Of a stretch of 13,444 nt of DNA, positions 7,090 through 13,444 are shown one piece after another. The DNA is from Lachnospiraceae bacterium (GTDB lineage Bacteria > Bacillota > Clostridia > Lachnospirales > Lachnospiraceae), in contig VSOC01000037.1 of NCBI GenBank assembly GCA_009774615.1, forward strand, positions 16,482 through 29,925, given 5' to 3'. The position numbers and the translations under genes were made by a program. Position 1 is the stretch's first letter, and every line of letters starts with the position of its first letter. The notes beneath the pieces are model-generated. The model was not told the origin of the DNA and made no database searches. It worked only from the letters and a program-made list of their open reading frames with translations.

Positions 7090-7978
7090 GATGCTATCGG
7101 TTATCTCGTCGTTAGTAACGACGGCTCTGCGGATGAGTATCCCGGTTATCCTGGCTTCCCTGGCCGGTGTATTCTCTGCCAGGGCAGGTATTGTCGCTAT
7201 GGGGCTTGAGGGCATGATGCTCAGCGGATCGTTTGCAGCGGCATATGTGACATGGCTTACAGGAAATCCTTACCTTGGAATCTTAGGGGGGGTTTTGGCC
7301 GGTGTTGCCATGTCTGTGCTTCATGGGATTCTGGTGATTAAATTCCGTCTGGATCAGGTAATCGGAGGGATTGGCCTGAATCTGTTTGCGACGGGTCTTA
7401 CAACGGTTTTTTTACAAATGGTATGGGGAAACCGGGGAAAATCGGAAATGCTGAATACAATAGGATATGTGCAGATTCCTGTTCTGGGGAAGGTATCACC
7501 ACTGCTTCTGGTGGCTTTTACTGCAGTATTTTCTTCCGTATATGTGCTGTATCAAACGGTTTTCGGGCTTCATCTGCGTATGGTGGGAGAGAATCCTGCA
7601 GCAGCAAAAACCCTGGGCATTTACGTAAACCGTGTCCGGTTTCAGAGTCTGATTATTGTTGGCGTGCTTTCTGGGCTGGCGGGGGCGTATTTATCCATTG
7701 ACCATTTAAATATGTTTGTGCGTGATATGGTTGCAGGCAGAGGTTTTATTGCGCTGTCCATTGATATTCTGGGAAGATATACTCCGGGCGGTATTTTGGT
7801 CGGAAGCCTGTTTTTCGGCATTGTGGATGCGCTGCAGCTGGTGATACAAAGCGATAAGGTTCCTGGACAGCTTCTTCAGATGCTTCCGTATCTGGTAACG
7901 CTTCTGGCTGTGGTACTGGCGGTAAAGGATGTAAGACCCCCGGCAAGCATGGGGAAAATAATTGAAGAAAGGGAGTAA
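7079..7978 (+). CDS. Nucleoside ABC importer permease 2 (NupQ/YufQ-like)
   Basis: This 299-residue membrane protein of the same permease family is the usual shorter partner. It contains the family segment FSARAGIVAMGLEGMMLSG (about 28-46), the ATPase-contact loop around LHLRMVGENPAAAKTLGI (about 163-180), and a conserved RGFIALSIDILGRYTPGG stretch (about 221-238). Eight or nine hydrophobic helices can be made out. A GGGAGGAG site lies just before the ATG inside the end of permease 1, so the two are translated together in equal amounts. In B. subtilis and Lactococcus the equivalent heterodimer takes up guanosine, inosine, adenosine and pyrimidine nucleosides; exact specificity here is unknown. 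Confidence 0.93.
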   Translation: MSGEMLSVISSLVTTALRMSIPVILASLAGVFSARAGIVAMGLEGMMLSGSFAAAYVTWLTGNPYLGILGGVLAGVAMSVLHGILVIKFRLDQVIGGIGLNLFATGLTTVFLQMVWGNRGKSEMLNTIGYVQIPVLGKVSPLLLVAFTAVFSSVYVLYQTVFGLHLRMVGENPAAAKTLGIYVNRVRFQSLIIVGVLSGLAGAYLSIDHLNMFVRDMVAGRGFIALSIDILGRYTPGGILVGSLFFGIVDALQLVIQSDKVPGQLLQMLPYLVTLLAVVLAVKDVRPPASMGKIIEERE

Positions 7979-7982
7979 TGCA

Positions 7983-8798
7983 ATGTTGGAAAAGCAGATA
8001 AGAGAAACGGTGAAATATATTAAGGGAAAAACAGGCATTCTGCCGGAGGCGGCGATAGTGTTAGGCTCAGGGCTGGGAGGATTTGCGGACAGCCTGGAGG
8101 ATGCGGTTATTCTTCCCTATGAAGAAATTCCGGGCTTTGCAGTTTCAACGGCTCCGGGTCATAAGGGGCAGATGGTTCTTGGAAAAAAGAAAGGAAGATA
8201 TGTGCTGTGTCTGCAGGGAAGATTTCATTATTATGAGGGCTATACCATGGCACAAATCGTATATCCAGTACGTGTCATAAAGGCTCTGGGCACGCCAAAG
8301 CTGATTTTGACCAATTCCTGCGGCGGCCTGAATCCAAACTTTAAACCAGGGGACTTTATGCTGATTACAGACCATATTAATTTTATGGGAGCAAATCCTT
8401 TGACTGGCCCGAATGAGGATTGGCTTGGATGCAGATTTCCCGATATGACAAAGGCATACAATCAGGAGTTAGCAGGAAAAGCCAGAGCCTGTGCAAAGAC
8501 GCTTTCCATAGATTTAAAAGAGGGAGTCTATGTGGGATATGGCGGCCCGAGTTTTGAAACGCCGGCAGAAATCCGGATGTTTCAGATGCTTGGCGGCAGC
8601 GCAGTAGGAATGTCCACCGTTCCTGAGGTAATTGCGGCGTCCCACTGCGGTTTAGAAGTTTTGGCGCTGTCCTGCATTACCAATCTGGCAGCCGGAATTC
8701 TGGATCAGCCTCTTTCCGGTGAGGAAGTGATTGAAACTGCAGGAAAAGCAGGACGGAAATTTACAGAACTGCTGGAAAAAATCGTTGAAATCATATAA
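7983..8798 (+). CDS. punA: Purine nucleoside phosphorylase, trimeric class (PunA-type), with altered 5' pocket
   Basis: This 271-residue enzyme cleaves purine (deoxy)nucleosides with phosphate to free base and (deoxy)ribose-1-phosphate. The start is ATG 7983, 4 nt after the permease stop, with AAGGGAG seven bases upstream; a TTG 21 nt earlier is less likely. Trimeric-PNP landmarks are GSGLG (28-32), APGHKG with H60, GRFHYYEG with H82, GGPSFE with E192, VGMSTVPEV (208-216, M210 and S211) and ITN with N234. E192 and N234 are the pair that selects 6-oxopurines (inosine, guanosine) in characterised PNPs. Methylthioadenosine phosphorylases have a different signature there, so this is not an MTAP. 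Odd point: in the final helix motif, where relatives read LSHxEV, this protein reads LSGEEV. Gly246 thus replaces the His that contacts the ribose 5'-OH (His257 in human PNP). The enzyme may therefore prefer or tolerate 5'-modified nucleosides. Confidence 0.92.
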   Translation: MLEKQIRETVKYIKGKTGILPEAAIVLGSGLGGFADSLEDAVILPYEEIPGFAVSTAPGHKGQMVLGKKKGRYVLCLQGRFHYYEGYTMAQIVYPVRVIKALGTPKLILTNSCGGLNPNFKPGDFMLITDHINFMGANPLTGPNEDWLGCRFPDMTKAYNQELAGKARACAKTLSIDLKEGVYVGYGGPSFETPAEIRMFQMLGGSAVGMSTVPEVIAASHCGLEVLALSCITNLAAGILDQPLSGEEVIETAGKAGRKFTELLEKIVEII

Positions 8799-8825
8799 AA
8801 TAATGAAAGAAGTGTTTAGCAAAAT

Positions 8826-9488
8826 ATGGGCAGAGAAAACTTTAACATAAAAGAAGAAATATGCGAAATAGGAAAACTGATGTATGACAGGGGATATGTA
8901 GTAAGCAATGATGGAAATATCTCTGTTAAGGTAAGCGAGAATGAGATTATTATCACTCCTTCAGGCGTAAGCAAAGGCAGAATGACACCAGACATGATGG
9001 TTAAGGTAGACGGGAACGGCAATATTTTAGAAGGAAACCGCTACCCCTCCTCAGAAATGAAGATGCATTTGGCCGTATACAGGGAAAGACCGGATATTTA
9101 TTCGGTTATTCATGCCCATCCTCCGGTATCTACAGCATTTGCTGTCTGCCGGAAGCCGCTGGATCGTATGTATATGCCGGAAACCGTATTAAATCTGGGT
9201 CCCATACCGGTAACGGAGTATGCCCTTCCGTCAACCCAGGCCGTGCCGGACTCATTAAAGCCTTTTGTTCACGGCAACGGTGCGCTGATTGCAAACCATG
9301 GGGTTATTGTCTGGGCCCGGGATTTATGGGGCGCATTCCACCGTATGGAAACCGTAGAACATACAGCCAGGATTTACATAAATGTAAAGATGATAGGCAA
9401 TGGCTGGGAACTGTCCGAAAAGGAGCTGGAGGAACTTTATCATTTAAGCGGATATTATAAAAAATTAGCTGGAGAAAGAAGAGAATAA
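8826..9488 (+). CDS. Class II (FucA-type) aldolase, predicted pentulose-1-phosphate aldolase
   Basis: This 220-residue protein is the usual length of L-fuculose-1-phosphate aldolase (about 215). The class II aldolase/adducin family splits 1-phospho-ketoses into DHAP and an aldehyde using zinc. Visible sites are the phosphate-binding loops GNIS (30-33) and TPSG (44-47), YPSSE with catalytic E77 (73-77), zinc ligands H96 and H98 in IHAHP, and H158 in ANHG. All key residues are intact. The neighbours (PNP, MtnA-type isomerase) argue that the substrate is ribulose-1-phosphate or its 5-deoxy or 5-methylthio analogue, with acetaldehyde-type products, rather than fuculose-1-phosphate. No fucose genes are present. 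The ribosome site (GAAAGAAG) is weak and rather distant from the ATG after a 27-nt gap. The 5-deoxyribulose-phosphate aldolase role (DrdA/Ald2) is inference. Confidence 0.87.
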   Translation: MGRENFNIKEEICEIGKLMYDRGYVVSNDGNISVKVSENEIIITPSGVSKGRMTPDMMVKVDGNGNILEGNRYPSSEMKMHLAVYRERPDIYSVIHAHPPVSTAFAVCRKPLDRMYMPETVLNLGPIPVTEYALPSTQAVPDSLKPFVHGNGALIANHGVIVWARDLWGAFHRMETVEHTARIYINVKMIGNGWELSEKELEELYHLSGYYKKLAGERRE

Positions 9489-9494
9489 AAAATT

Positions 9495-10277
9495 ATGTTA
9501 GCTCCCGAAAGAAGAAATCAGATATTAAATTTAGTGATCCAAAAGAAAAGCGTATTAGTCAAAGACCTGAGCGTTATGTTTGACGTGACCGGGGAAACCA
9601 TCCGAAAGGATTTGGCGATTCTGGAAAAAGAAGGGAAAATCTTAAAGACCTATGGCGGAGCCTATGTATGTGACGGAGTTCAGAACGAGATACCGATTAC
9701 ATTGAGAGAGAGCCTGTACACCGATGAAAAAAAGGCCATAGGCGCTGTCTGTGCATCCCTGGTTCAGAATGGTGATACGGTCAGTCTGGACGGCAGCACA
9801 ACCTGTCTGCATATTGCAAAAAATCTGACGGAACATACCGATGTGACAGTGCTTACAAACTCATTAAGAATTGCAGAGGTGTTTTCAGAATGCCCTAAGA
9901 TTCGTCTGATTTTATCTGGCGGCGAGTTAAACCAGGAAATACAGTGTTTTGTCAATCACAGAAGCGAGGAGCTGTTAGCCAGCTATTTTGTGGATAAATG
10001 TTTTGTGTCCTGCAGAGGTATTCATATGCAGACGGGCATAACGGACGGAAGCGAAAGTAATGGAAGAATCCGCCGCATTATGCTGGATCATGCAAAACAA
10101 AGGTATCTTGTGGTGGACAGCACAAAAATAGATTTGACTAATTTTTATCAGATCGGCACATTTGATCTGGTAAATACCATGGTAATCGACCGATTGGATT
10201 CATCCAAATGGAAAGAGTTTATTTTTCAAAAGGGAATCCGGCTTATTGAAGCGGGAAAGGAAGCGGGAAATGGATAA
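9495..10277 (+). CDS. DeoR-family transcriptional repressor
   Basis: This 260-residue protein has the standard DeoR architecture. The N-terminal winged helix-turn-helix (about 1-57) has recognition text VTGETIRKDLAILEKEGKI and wing KTYGGA. The C-terminal sugar-phosphate isomerase-like sensor domain (about 75-235) shows LDGSTTCLHIA (98-108), LTNSLRIA (120-127), LSGGELN (140-146), SCRGIHMQTGITD (172-184) and VDSTK (207-211). Proteins of this class are usually released from DNA by a phosphorylated sugar. The logical inducer here is a ribose-1-phosphate or pentulose-1-phosphate formed by the neighbouring enzymes. The gene lies 6 nt after the aldolase stop and overlaps the isomerase gene by 8 nt, so it is an internal member of the operon and presumably autoregulates it through the palindromes at the operon promoter. 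Confidence 0.93.
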   Translation: MLAPERRNQILNLVIQKKSVLVKDLSVMFDVTGETIRKDLAILEKEGKILKTYGGAYVCDGVQNEIPITLRESLYTDEKKAIGAVCASLVQNGDTVSLDGSTTCLHIAKNLTEHTDVTVLTNSLRIAEVFSECPKIRLILSGGELNQEIQCFVNHRSEELLASYFVDKCFVSCRGIHMQTGITDGSESNGRIRRIMLDHAKQRYLVVDSTKIDLTNFYQIGTFDLVNTMVIDRLDSSKWKEFIFQKGIRLIEAGKEAGNG

Positions 10278-11319
10278 AGAGATTGCATTAGCAGTAAAAT
10301 ATGAGGACGGAAGACTGTTTTTTTTGGACCAGACATTACTGCCTGAAAAGGAAGTATATGTGGAAATCACAAATGAAACAGAGGCGTGGACGGCCATTAA
10401 ACGTCTGGTTTTAAGAGGAGCGCCGGCTATCGGTGTCGGGGCGGCTTATGCGCTGAGCGTTTGTGCAGACCACTTGGCGATGGAAACAGTTTCTGCTTTT
10501 TGTGAGGAAATTCATCGAATCAAGGAGTATTTAAACTGTTCAAGGCCAACAGCCGTAAACTTATCCTGGGCGCTTAACCGTATGGAAAGCAGGCTGCATT
10601 CAAGTGATAAAACGACGGTTGCGGAACTGAAAGAGGTATTAAGGGCAGAGGCGAAGGCGATTTATGAAGAAGATGTAAGAATGTGCAGAAAGATTGGCGA
10701 GGCAGGACAGGAGATAATAAAGGACAAAATGGGAATTCTGACCCACTGTAATGCAGGTGCTCTGGCTACTTCACGGTACGGAACCGCACTTTCACCTATT
10801 TATGTCGCCAGGGAAAACGGTCTTCATGTGCGTGTATTTGCGGATGAAACCCGCCCCCTGCTGCAGGGAAGCCGGCTGACGGCTTATGAGCTTATGAAGG
10901 CGGGAATCGATACAACGGTGATTACTGACAGCATGGCTGCGGTTGTTATGAAAAAGGGATGGGTAGATGCCGTGATTGTAGGGGCGGATCGCATCGCGGC
11001 AAACGGAGATACGGCAAATAAAATAGGAACCTATGGCGTGGCGCTTCTTGCAAAGGCTCACCATATTCCGTTTTATGTCGCCTGTCCCTATTCCACCGTG
11101 GATACGAAGACACCTTCAGGAGAGGATATTGTAATTGAGGAACGGGCGGCAGAGGAAGTGCTGTGCGGTATGGGAAAATGGACCGGCCCTAAAGGTGCAA
11201 AGGTTTTTAATCCTGCGTTTGATGTTACCCCCCATGCGCTGATTGCAGGAATTATTACAGAAAAGGGGATATTAAGAGCGCCATATGATCAAAGTCTGAG
11301 AAAATTAGACTGCAGGTAG
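10270..11319 (+). CDS. mtnA: MtnA-family aldose-1-phosphate isomerase (methylthioribose-1-P isomerase-like)
   Basis: This 349-residue protein is close to the 353 of B. subtilis MtnA and belongs to the eIF2B-alpha/MtnA isomerase family. It converts a 5-substituted ribose-1-phosphate to the ribulose-1-phosphate. ATG 10270 is chosen over the TTG 24 nt upstream because AAAGGAAG sits just before it and the conserved domain fits. The gene overlaps the deoR stop by 8 nt. Signature motifs are LRGAPAIGVGAAYAL (48-62), SRPTAVNL (91-98), ILTHCNAGALAT with catalytic C160, DETRPLLQGSRLTAYEL (192-208), VGADRIAANGDTANKIGTY with catalytic D240, and FNPAFDVTP (313-321). Both catalytic residues occur at the B. 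subtilis numbers. No other methionine-salvage gene (mtnK, mtnB, mtnC, mtnD) is in the window. The partner is an aldolase, so the family match is firm but the natural substrate may be 5-deoxyribose-1-P, methylthioribose-1-P or plain ribose-1-P. Confidence 0.93.
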   Translation: MDKEIALAVKYEDGRLFFLDQTLLPEKEVYVEITNETEAWTAIKRLVLRGAPAIGVGAAYALSVCADHLAMETVSAFCEEIHRIKEYLNCSRPTAVNLSWALNRMESRLHSSDKTTVAELKEVLRAEAKAIYEEDVRMCRKIGEAGQEIIKDKMGILTHCNAGALATSRYGTALSPIYVARENGLHVRVFADETRPLLQGSRLTAYELMKAGIDTTVITDSMAAVVMKKGWVDAVIVGADRIAANGDTANKIGTYGVALLAKAHHIPFYVACPYSTVDTKTPSGEDIVIEERAAEEVLCGMGKWTGPKGAKVFNPAFDVTPHALIAGIITEKGILRAPYDQSLRKLDCR

Positions 11320-11337
11320 AGGAAAAGGGGGTTTTGC

Positions 11338-11808
11338 ATGACCGAATATAAAGCGGATCAGATAATCAGGCATCTGGAAATGCAGCCTCACAGAGAAGGC
11401 GGATGGTACCGCTTTATGTGGAGGCATGAGAAAATGGCAGCAAAAAGTACATTAGGCGATGCATATACAGGGGAGCGTGCTCTCTGCAGCTTAATCTATT
11501 ATCTGCTTTGGGGAGAGGAGATATCCCGATGGCATCAGCTGAAATCCCCGGAGATCTGGACCTGGCACTGCGGGGATTCTCTGATTATGACACTGGGCGG
11601 GGCCGGGGAAACGCCGGAACAAGAACAGCAGATAAGGATTGGAAACAGGCTGGATCAGGGTGATGCATTTCAGTTTGTCGTGCCTGGGGGAATATGGCAG
11701 ACGACAAGGCTGGATACAAAGAGGAAGCATGGATTTGCCCTGGTGTCCTGCATCGTATCTCCGGCCTTTTTGGAGGAGGACTGCTATTTGCCGGAGCCTT
11801 TATTTTAG
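11338..11808 (+). CDS. DUF985 (Cupin_5) small cupin protein
   Basis: This 156-residue cytosolic protein has the family signature of PF06172 cupins. It opens with HREGGWYRFMWRH (18-30), has RALCSLIYYLLWGEEISRWHQLKSPEIWTWHCGDSL (47-82; split here by H66, E72 and H77), and ends with VVPGGIWQTTRL (114-125) and a VSCIVSPAF strand. The start has AAAGGGGG eight bases upstream. The fold is a single beta barrel that in relatives can bind a ligand or metal; no enzymatic function is firmly established for the family. It sits between the isomerase (18-nt gap) and the dehydrogenase (20-nt gap), so it very likely acts in the same sugar pathway. An isomerase or epimerase, or a binding/mutarotation role, is conceivable. 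I would not assign one. Confidence 0.85.
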   Translation: MTEYKADQIIRHLEMQPHREGGWYRFMWRHEKMAAKSTLGDAYTGERALCSLIYYLLWGEEISRWHQLKSPEIWTWHCGDSLIMTLGGAGETPEQEQQIRIGNRLDQGDAFQFVVPGGIWQTTRLDTKRKHGFALVSCIVSPAFLEEDCYLPEPLF

Positions 11809-11828
11809 CAGAAAGAGGAGAGGAACTT

Positions 11829-12569
11829 ATGTTTGAGGGAAAGACAGCCGTTGTTACAGGGGCAGGAAAAGGACTGGGACAGGCAATGTCTGCTGCACTG
11901 GCACGGGCCGGCGCAGACATTATAGGCGTGGATATTGGAGATATGACCAAAACAGCGAAAATTATAGAAAAAGATGGCGGGAGCTTTACGCCAGTTTCGG
12001 CCGATTTAAGCAAAACCGACGAAATTCCGGAACTTGCAAAAAAATTAGAAGCCGTTTATGGAAAGGTAGATATTCTGGTGAATAATGCAGGCGTAATTTA
12101 CAGAAGCCCGGCAGAAGAATACCCGGAAGACGGATTTGACTTTGTAATGAATTTGAATGTAAAGGCTCTGTTTCTCCTTAGCAGGGAAATTGGCGGCTAT
12201 ATGAAAACACGCCGCTGGGGCAGGATTATCAATGTATGTTCCATTCAGTCCATGCAGGGCGGAAACGGTGTTTCTGCATATGCGGCAAGCAAACATGCGG
12301 TAGCCGGTATTACAAGAGCATTTGCAAATGAGTGGGGAAAGTATGGAATCACGGTAAACGGTATTGCGCCCGGCTACATGGTGACAGATAATACCGATAA
12401 GCTGCGGGCACAAAAAGAGAAAGCAGAAGCGATAACTGCCCGTATTCCGGCAGGGCGCTGGGGACAGCCCTCCGATCTGATGGGGCCAGTTGTGTTTTTG
12501 GCTTCGGATGAGGCCGCTTATGTAAATGGACATCTTCTTGTGGTGGACGGCGGTTATATGAATGCTTAG
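11829..12569 (+). CDS. Short-chain dehydrogenase/reductase, KduD-like
   Basis: This 246-residue classical SDR starts at ATG 11829, with GAGAGGAAC just upstream; a longer in-frame opening from 11694 only overlaps the cupin gene. Motifs are TGAGKGLG (10-17), an acidic D35 at the end of the second strand (favouring NAD over NADP), NNAG (85-88), catalytic N110, S138, Y151 and K155 (YAASK), and IAPGYMVTDNT followed by IPAGRWGQPSDLMGPVVFLAS. The last stretch strongly resembles KduD (2-keto-3-deoxygluconate 5-dehydrogenase) and gluconate 5-dehydrogenase-type enzymes. No pectin or uronate genes are present, so the KduD activity itself is doubtful. Context suggests oxidoreduction of a sugar, sugar phosphate or aldehyde made by this operon. 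It is the last gene before the operon terminator. Confidence 0.92.
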   Translation: MFEGKTAVVTGAGKGLGQAMSAALARAGADIIGVDIGDMTKTAKIIEKDGGSFTPVSADLSKTDEIPELAKKLEAVYGKVDILVNNAGVIYRSPAEEYPEDGFDFVMNLNVKALFLLSREIGGYMKTRRWGRIINVCSIQSMQGGNGVSAYAASKHAVAGITRAFANEWGKYGITVNGIAPGYMVTDNTDKLRAQKEKAEAITARIPAGRWGQPSDLMGPVVFLASDEAAYVNGHLLVVDGGYMNA

Positions 12570-12660
12570 TGGGCAGAATATGGGAAGAGGTTTAGAGGAT
12601 TGCCGGTAAAAGAAGAAAATTGAAGAGGAACTTTGGCGTGGACAGCAGAAAATAAAGCAG

Positions 12661-12701
12661 GAAATCCCGAGTGGCAGAATAATGCCATTCGGGATTTCTT
12701 T
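12661..12701. terminator. Strong hairpin terminator between convergent genes
   Basis: The arms 12661-12676 and 12683-12698 form a 16-bp stem with one G-U wobble and a six-base loop. TTT then GTGTTT follows on the plus strand, and the reverse complement continues into CTGCTTTATTTT. It ends the ten-gene operon and may also act on the convergent surface-protein transcript. The surrounding 12570-12763 stretch has no supportable gene. Confidence 0.85.
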
Positions 12702-12763
12702 GTGTTTAGACGATTTCTAATTGTTTTTATCCGCAGTTGTTTTAGATGGTGTGCGGTTGTTGA

Positions 12764-13444
12764 TTAGTGCTCCTTTCGGAAACGGCGATATCCTATGATA
12801 ATAATTCCGCCAAGGGAAGCACTGACCAGAGATATCCATAGGAAGAAATTCGTATTGTCACTGGTTCTGGGGAGGGAAGGATCATTTAGTCCCGTTAAGG
12901 GGACGTCATCTTCCTCAAGGTAAACATATTCTTCCGTTGTTGGATTCCATACTTTAATATAAGTTTTTGGTACACCGCCGTCCATAATCGTAATTCTTTC
13001 CGGGCTGCCTGGAAGGTTGGGATCTGGAAGCACGGGAGTATCCGGTTCGGGAACAGGAGAAGTTTCCGGTACAGATTCCACTACGGGAACGGTTGGTACT
13101 TCTGGTACAGGTTCAGGAACCGTGGTTGGTGCAGGCGTTGGCTTCGGGTCGGGATCGGAATGTTTCCTGCCGCCTCCGCCGCTGGGTTTCGGATCATCTG
13201 GTTTTTCTTCCCGTTCATACCGCAGAATAATAATCTGTTCACCGGATTCTGTGGCATAAATAAATGTTTTGTCGGGAAGTTCACTGTAATCCTTATCAGA
13301 GAACATTGCTCCATAACCGCAGTTGAAGTAGGTGTAGGTTTTTCCTTCATAGTCGGGAACCTGGGTGACATTTTTGTCATTGTATTCTACACCGGCTTTG
13401 GCGTCAGGAACTGTGCCGATGTCGCTTTTACCTTCCAGGGTCAG
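12764..13444 (-). CDS. Cell-wall-anchored surface protein, C-terminal part (LPRTS sorting signal)
   Basis: The frame is open to the right edge, giving 226 visible residues; the internal Met at 13306 is not the start. Visible order: a Gly/Tyr/Asp-rich end of an extracellular domain (about 1-78), then a basic GGGGRKH patch. A Pro/Val/Glu/Thr-rich linker follows (about 83-145) with repeated PVPE/VPEP-type units, typical of a wall-spanning stalk. Next comes a short domain with VWNPTTEEYVYLEEDDVPL, a sequence type seen at the ends of Clostridia surface proteins. Last is the sorting signal: LPRTS (codons at 12860-12874), a hydrophobic segment FFLWISLVSASLGGIIIIGY and the positive tail RRFRKEH. The fifth sorting position is Ser, not Gly. 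The function of the missing ectodomain cannot be seen. The gene is convergent to the nucleoside operon and unrelated in context. Confidence 0.85.
   Translation of the reverse strand: MTLEGKSDIGTVPDAKAGVEYNDKNVTQVPDYEGKTYTYFNCGYGAMFSDKDYSELPDKTFIYATESGEQIIILRYEREEKPDDPKPSGGGGRKHSDPDPKPTPAPTTVPEPVPEVPTVPVVESVPETSPVPEPDTPVLPDPNLPGSPERITIMDGGVPKTYIKVWNPTTEEYVYLEEDDVPLTGLNDPSLPRTSDNTNFFLWISLVSASLGGIIIIGYRRFRKEH

Noticed and set aside
7983..8798. Reading the phosphorylase as a methylthioadenosine phosphorylase (mtnP)
   Set aside because: It has the PNP signature with GPSFE and ITN (6-oxopurine selection) and lacks the MTAP-type purine-site Asp motif, despite the neighbouring mtnA-like gene.
8826..9488. 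Naming the aldolase fucA (fuculose-1-phosphate aldolase)
   Set aside because: Active-site residues are shared by the whole class II family; no fucose isomerase, kinase or transporter is present and context favours pentulose-1-phosphates.
11829..12569. Naming the dehydrogenase kduD
   Set aside because: Sequence resemblance is strong, but no kduI, pectate or uronate genes accompany it; the substrate is likely different.
1..13444. CRISPR arrays, tRNA/rRNA genes, insertion sequences or phage/attachment sites
   Set aside because: No regularly spaced repeats, tRNA-like cloverleafs, transposase or integrase genes were seen on either strand.

Overview
The window looks like a chromosomal segment of a low-to-mid GC Gram-positive anaerobe, most likely a gut-type Clostridia/Lachnospiraceae. 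The evidence is near-consensus TTGACA/TATAAT promoters with A-rich upstream tracts, AGGAGG-type ribosome binding sites, a TTG start, a lipobox on the substrate-binding protein, and a sortase-sorted Pro-rich surface protein. The taxon is an inference.

Layout. (1) Left, leftward: an MFS transporter (640-1878) followed 34 nt later by the N-terminal half of a metal-dependent amidohydrolase that runs off the left edge (1-605). A perfect TTGACA-17-TATAAT promoter drives them, and a 12-bp palindrome sits on its predicted start point. (2) Divergent and rightward: an XRE-family regulator with a TTG start and an unrecognised C-terminal domain (2225-2905), closed by an intrinsic terminator (3043-3091). 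(3) Rightward ten-gene operon (3349-12569) behind a TTGACA-16-TATAAT promoter and two adjacent operator-like palindromes. In order it encodes a BMP-family nucleoside-binding lipoprotein, a double-domain ABC ATPase, two permeases, a trimeric-type purine nucleoside phosphorylase, a class II (FucA-type) aldolase, a DeoR-type repressor, an MtnA-family aldose-1-phosphate isomerase, a DUF985 cupin and a KduD-like short-chain dehydrogenase. A strong hairpin terminator follows (12661-12701). (4) Convergent from the right edge: the C-terminal part of a cell-wall-anchored protein with an LPRTS sorting signal (12764-13444).

How the genes work together. The operon reads as a self-contained route from external nucleosides to central carbon. 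ABC uptake brings in the nucleoside, and phosphorolysis gives free base plus a (modified) ribose-1-phosphate. Isomerisation gives the 1-phospho-ketose, and aldol cleavage gives DHAP plus a two-carbon (or substituted) aldehyde. The DeoR protein would sense a phosphosugar. This has the logic of the DHAP shunt known for 5'-deoxyadenosine and 5'-methylthioadenosine salvage, but here it is fused to a nucleoside importer and a PunA-type phosphorylase. The phosphorylase keeps the 6-oxopurine-recognising Glu and Asn. It carries Gly at the position where relatives have the His that contacts the ribose 5'-OH, which hints at 5'-modified (5'-deoxy or 5'-methylthio) inosine-type substrates. The two terminal genes (cupin and SDR) are extra to any described version and are the least explained part.
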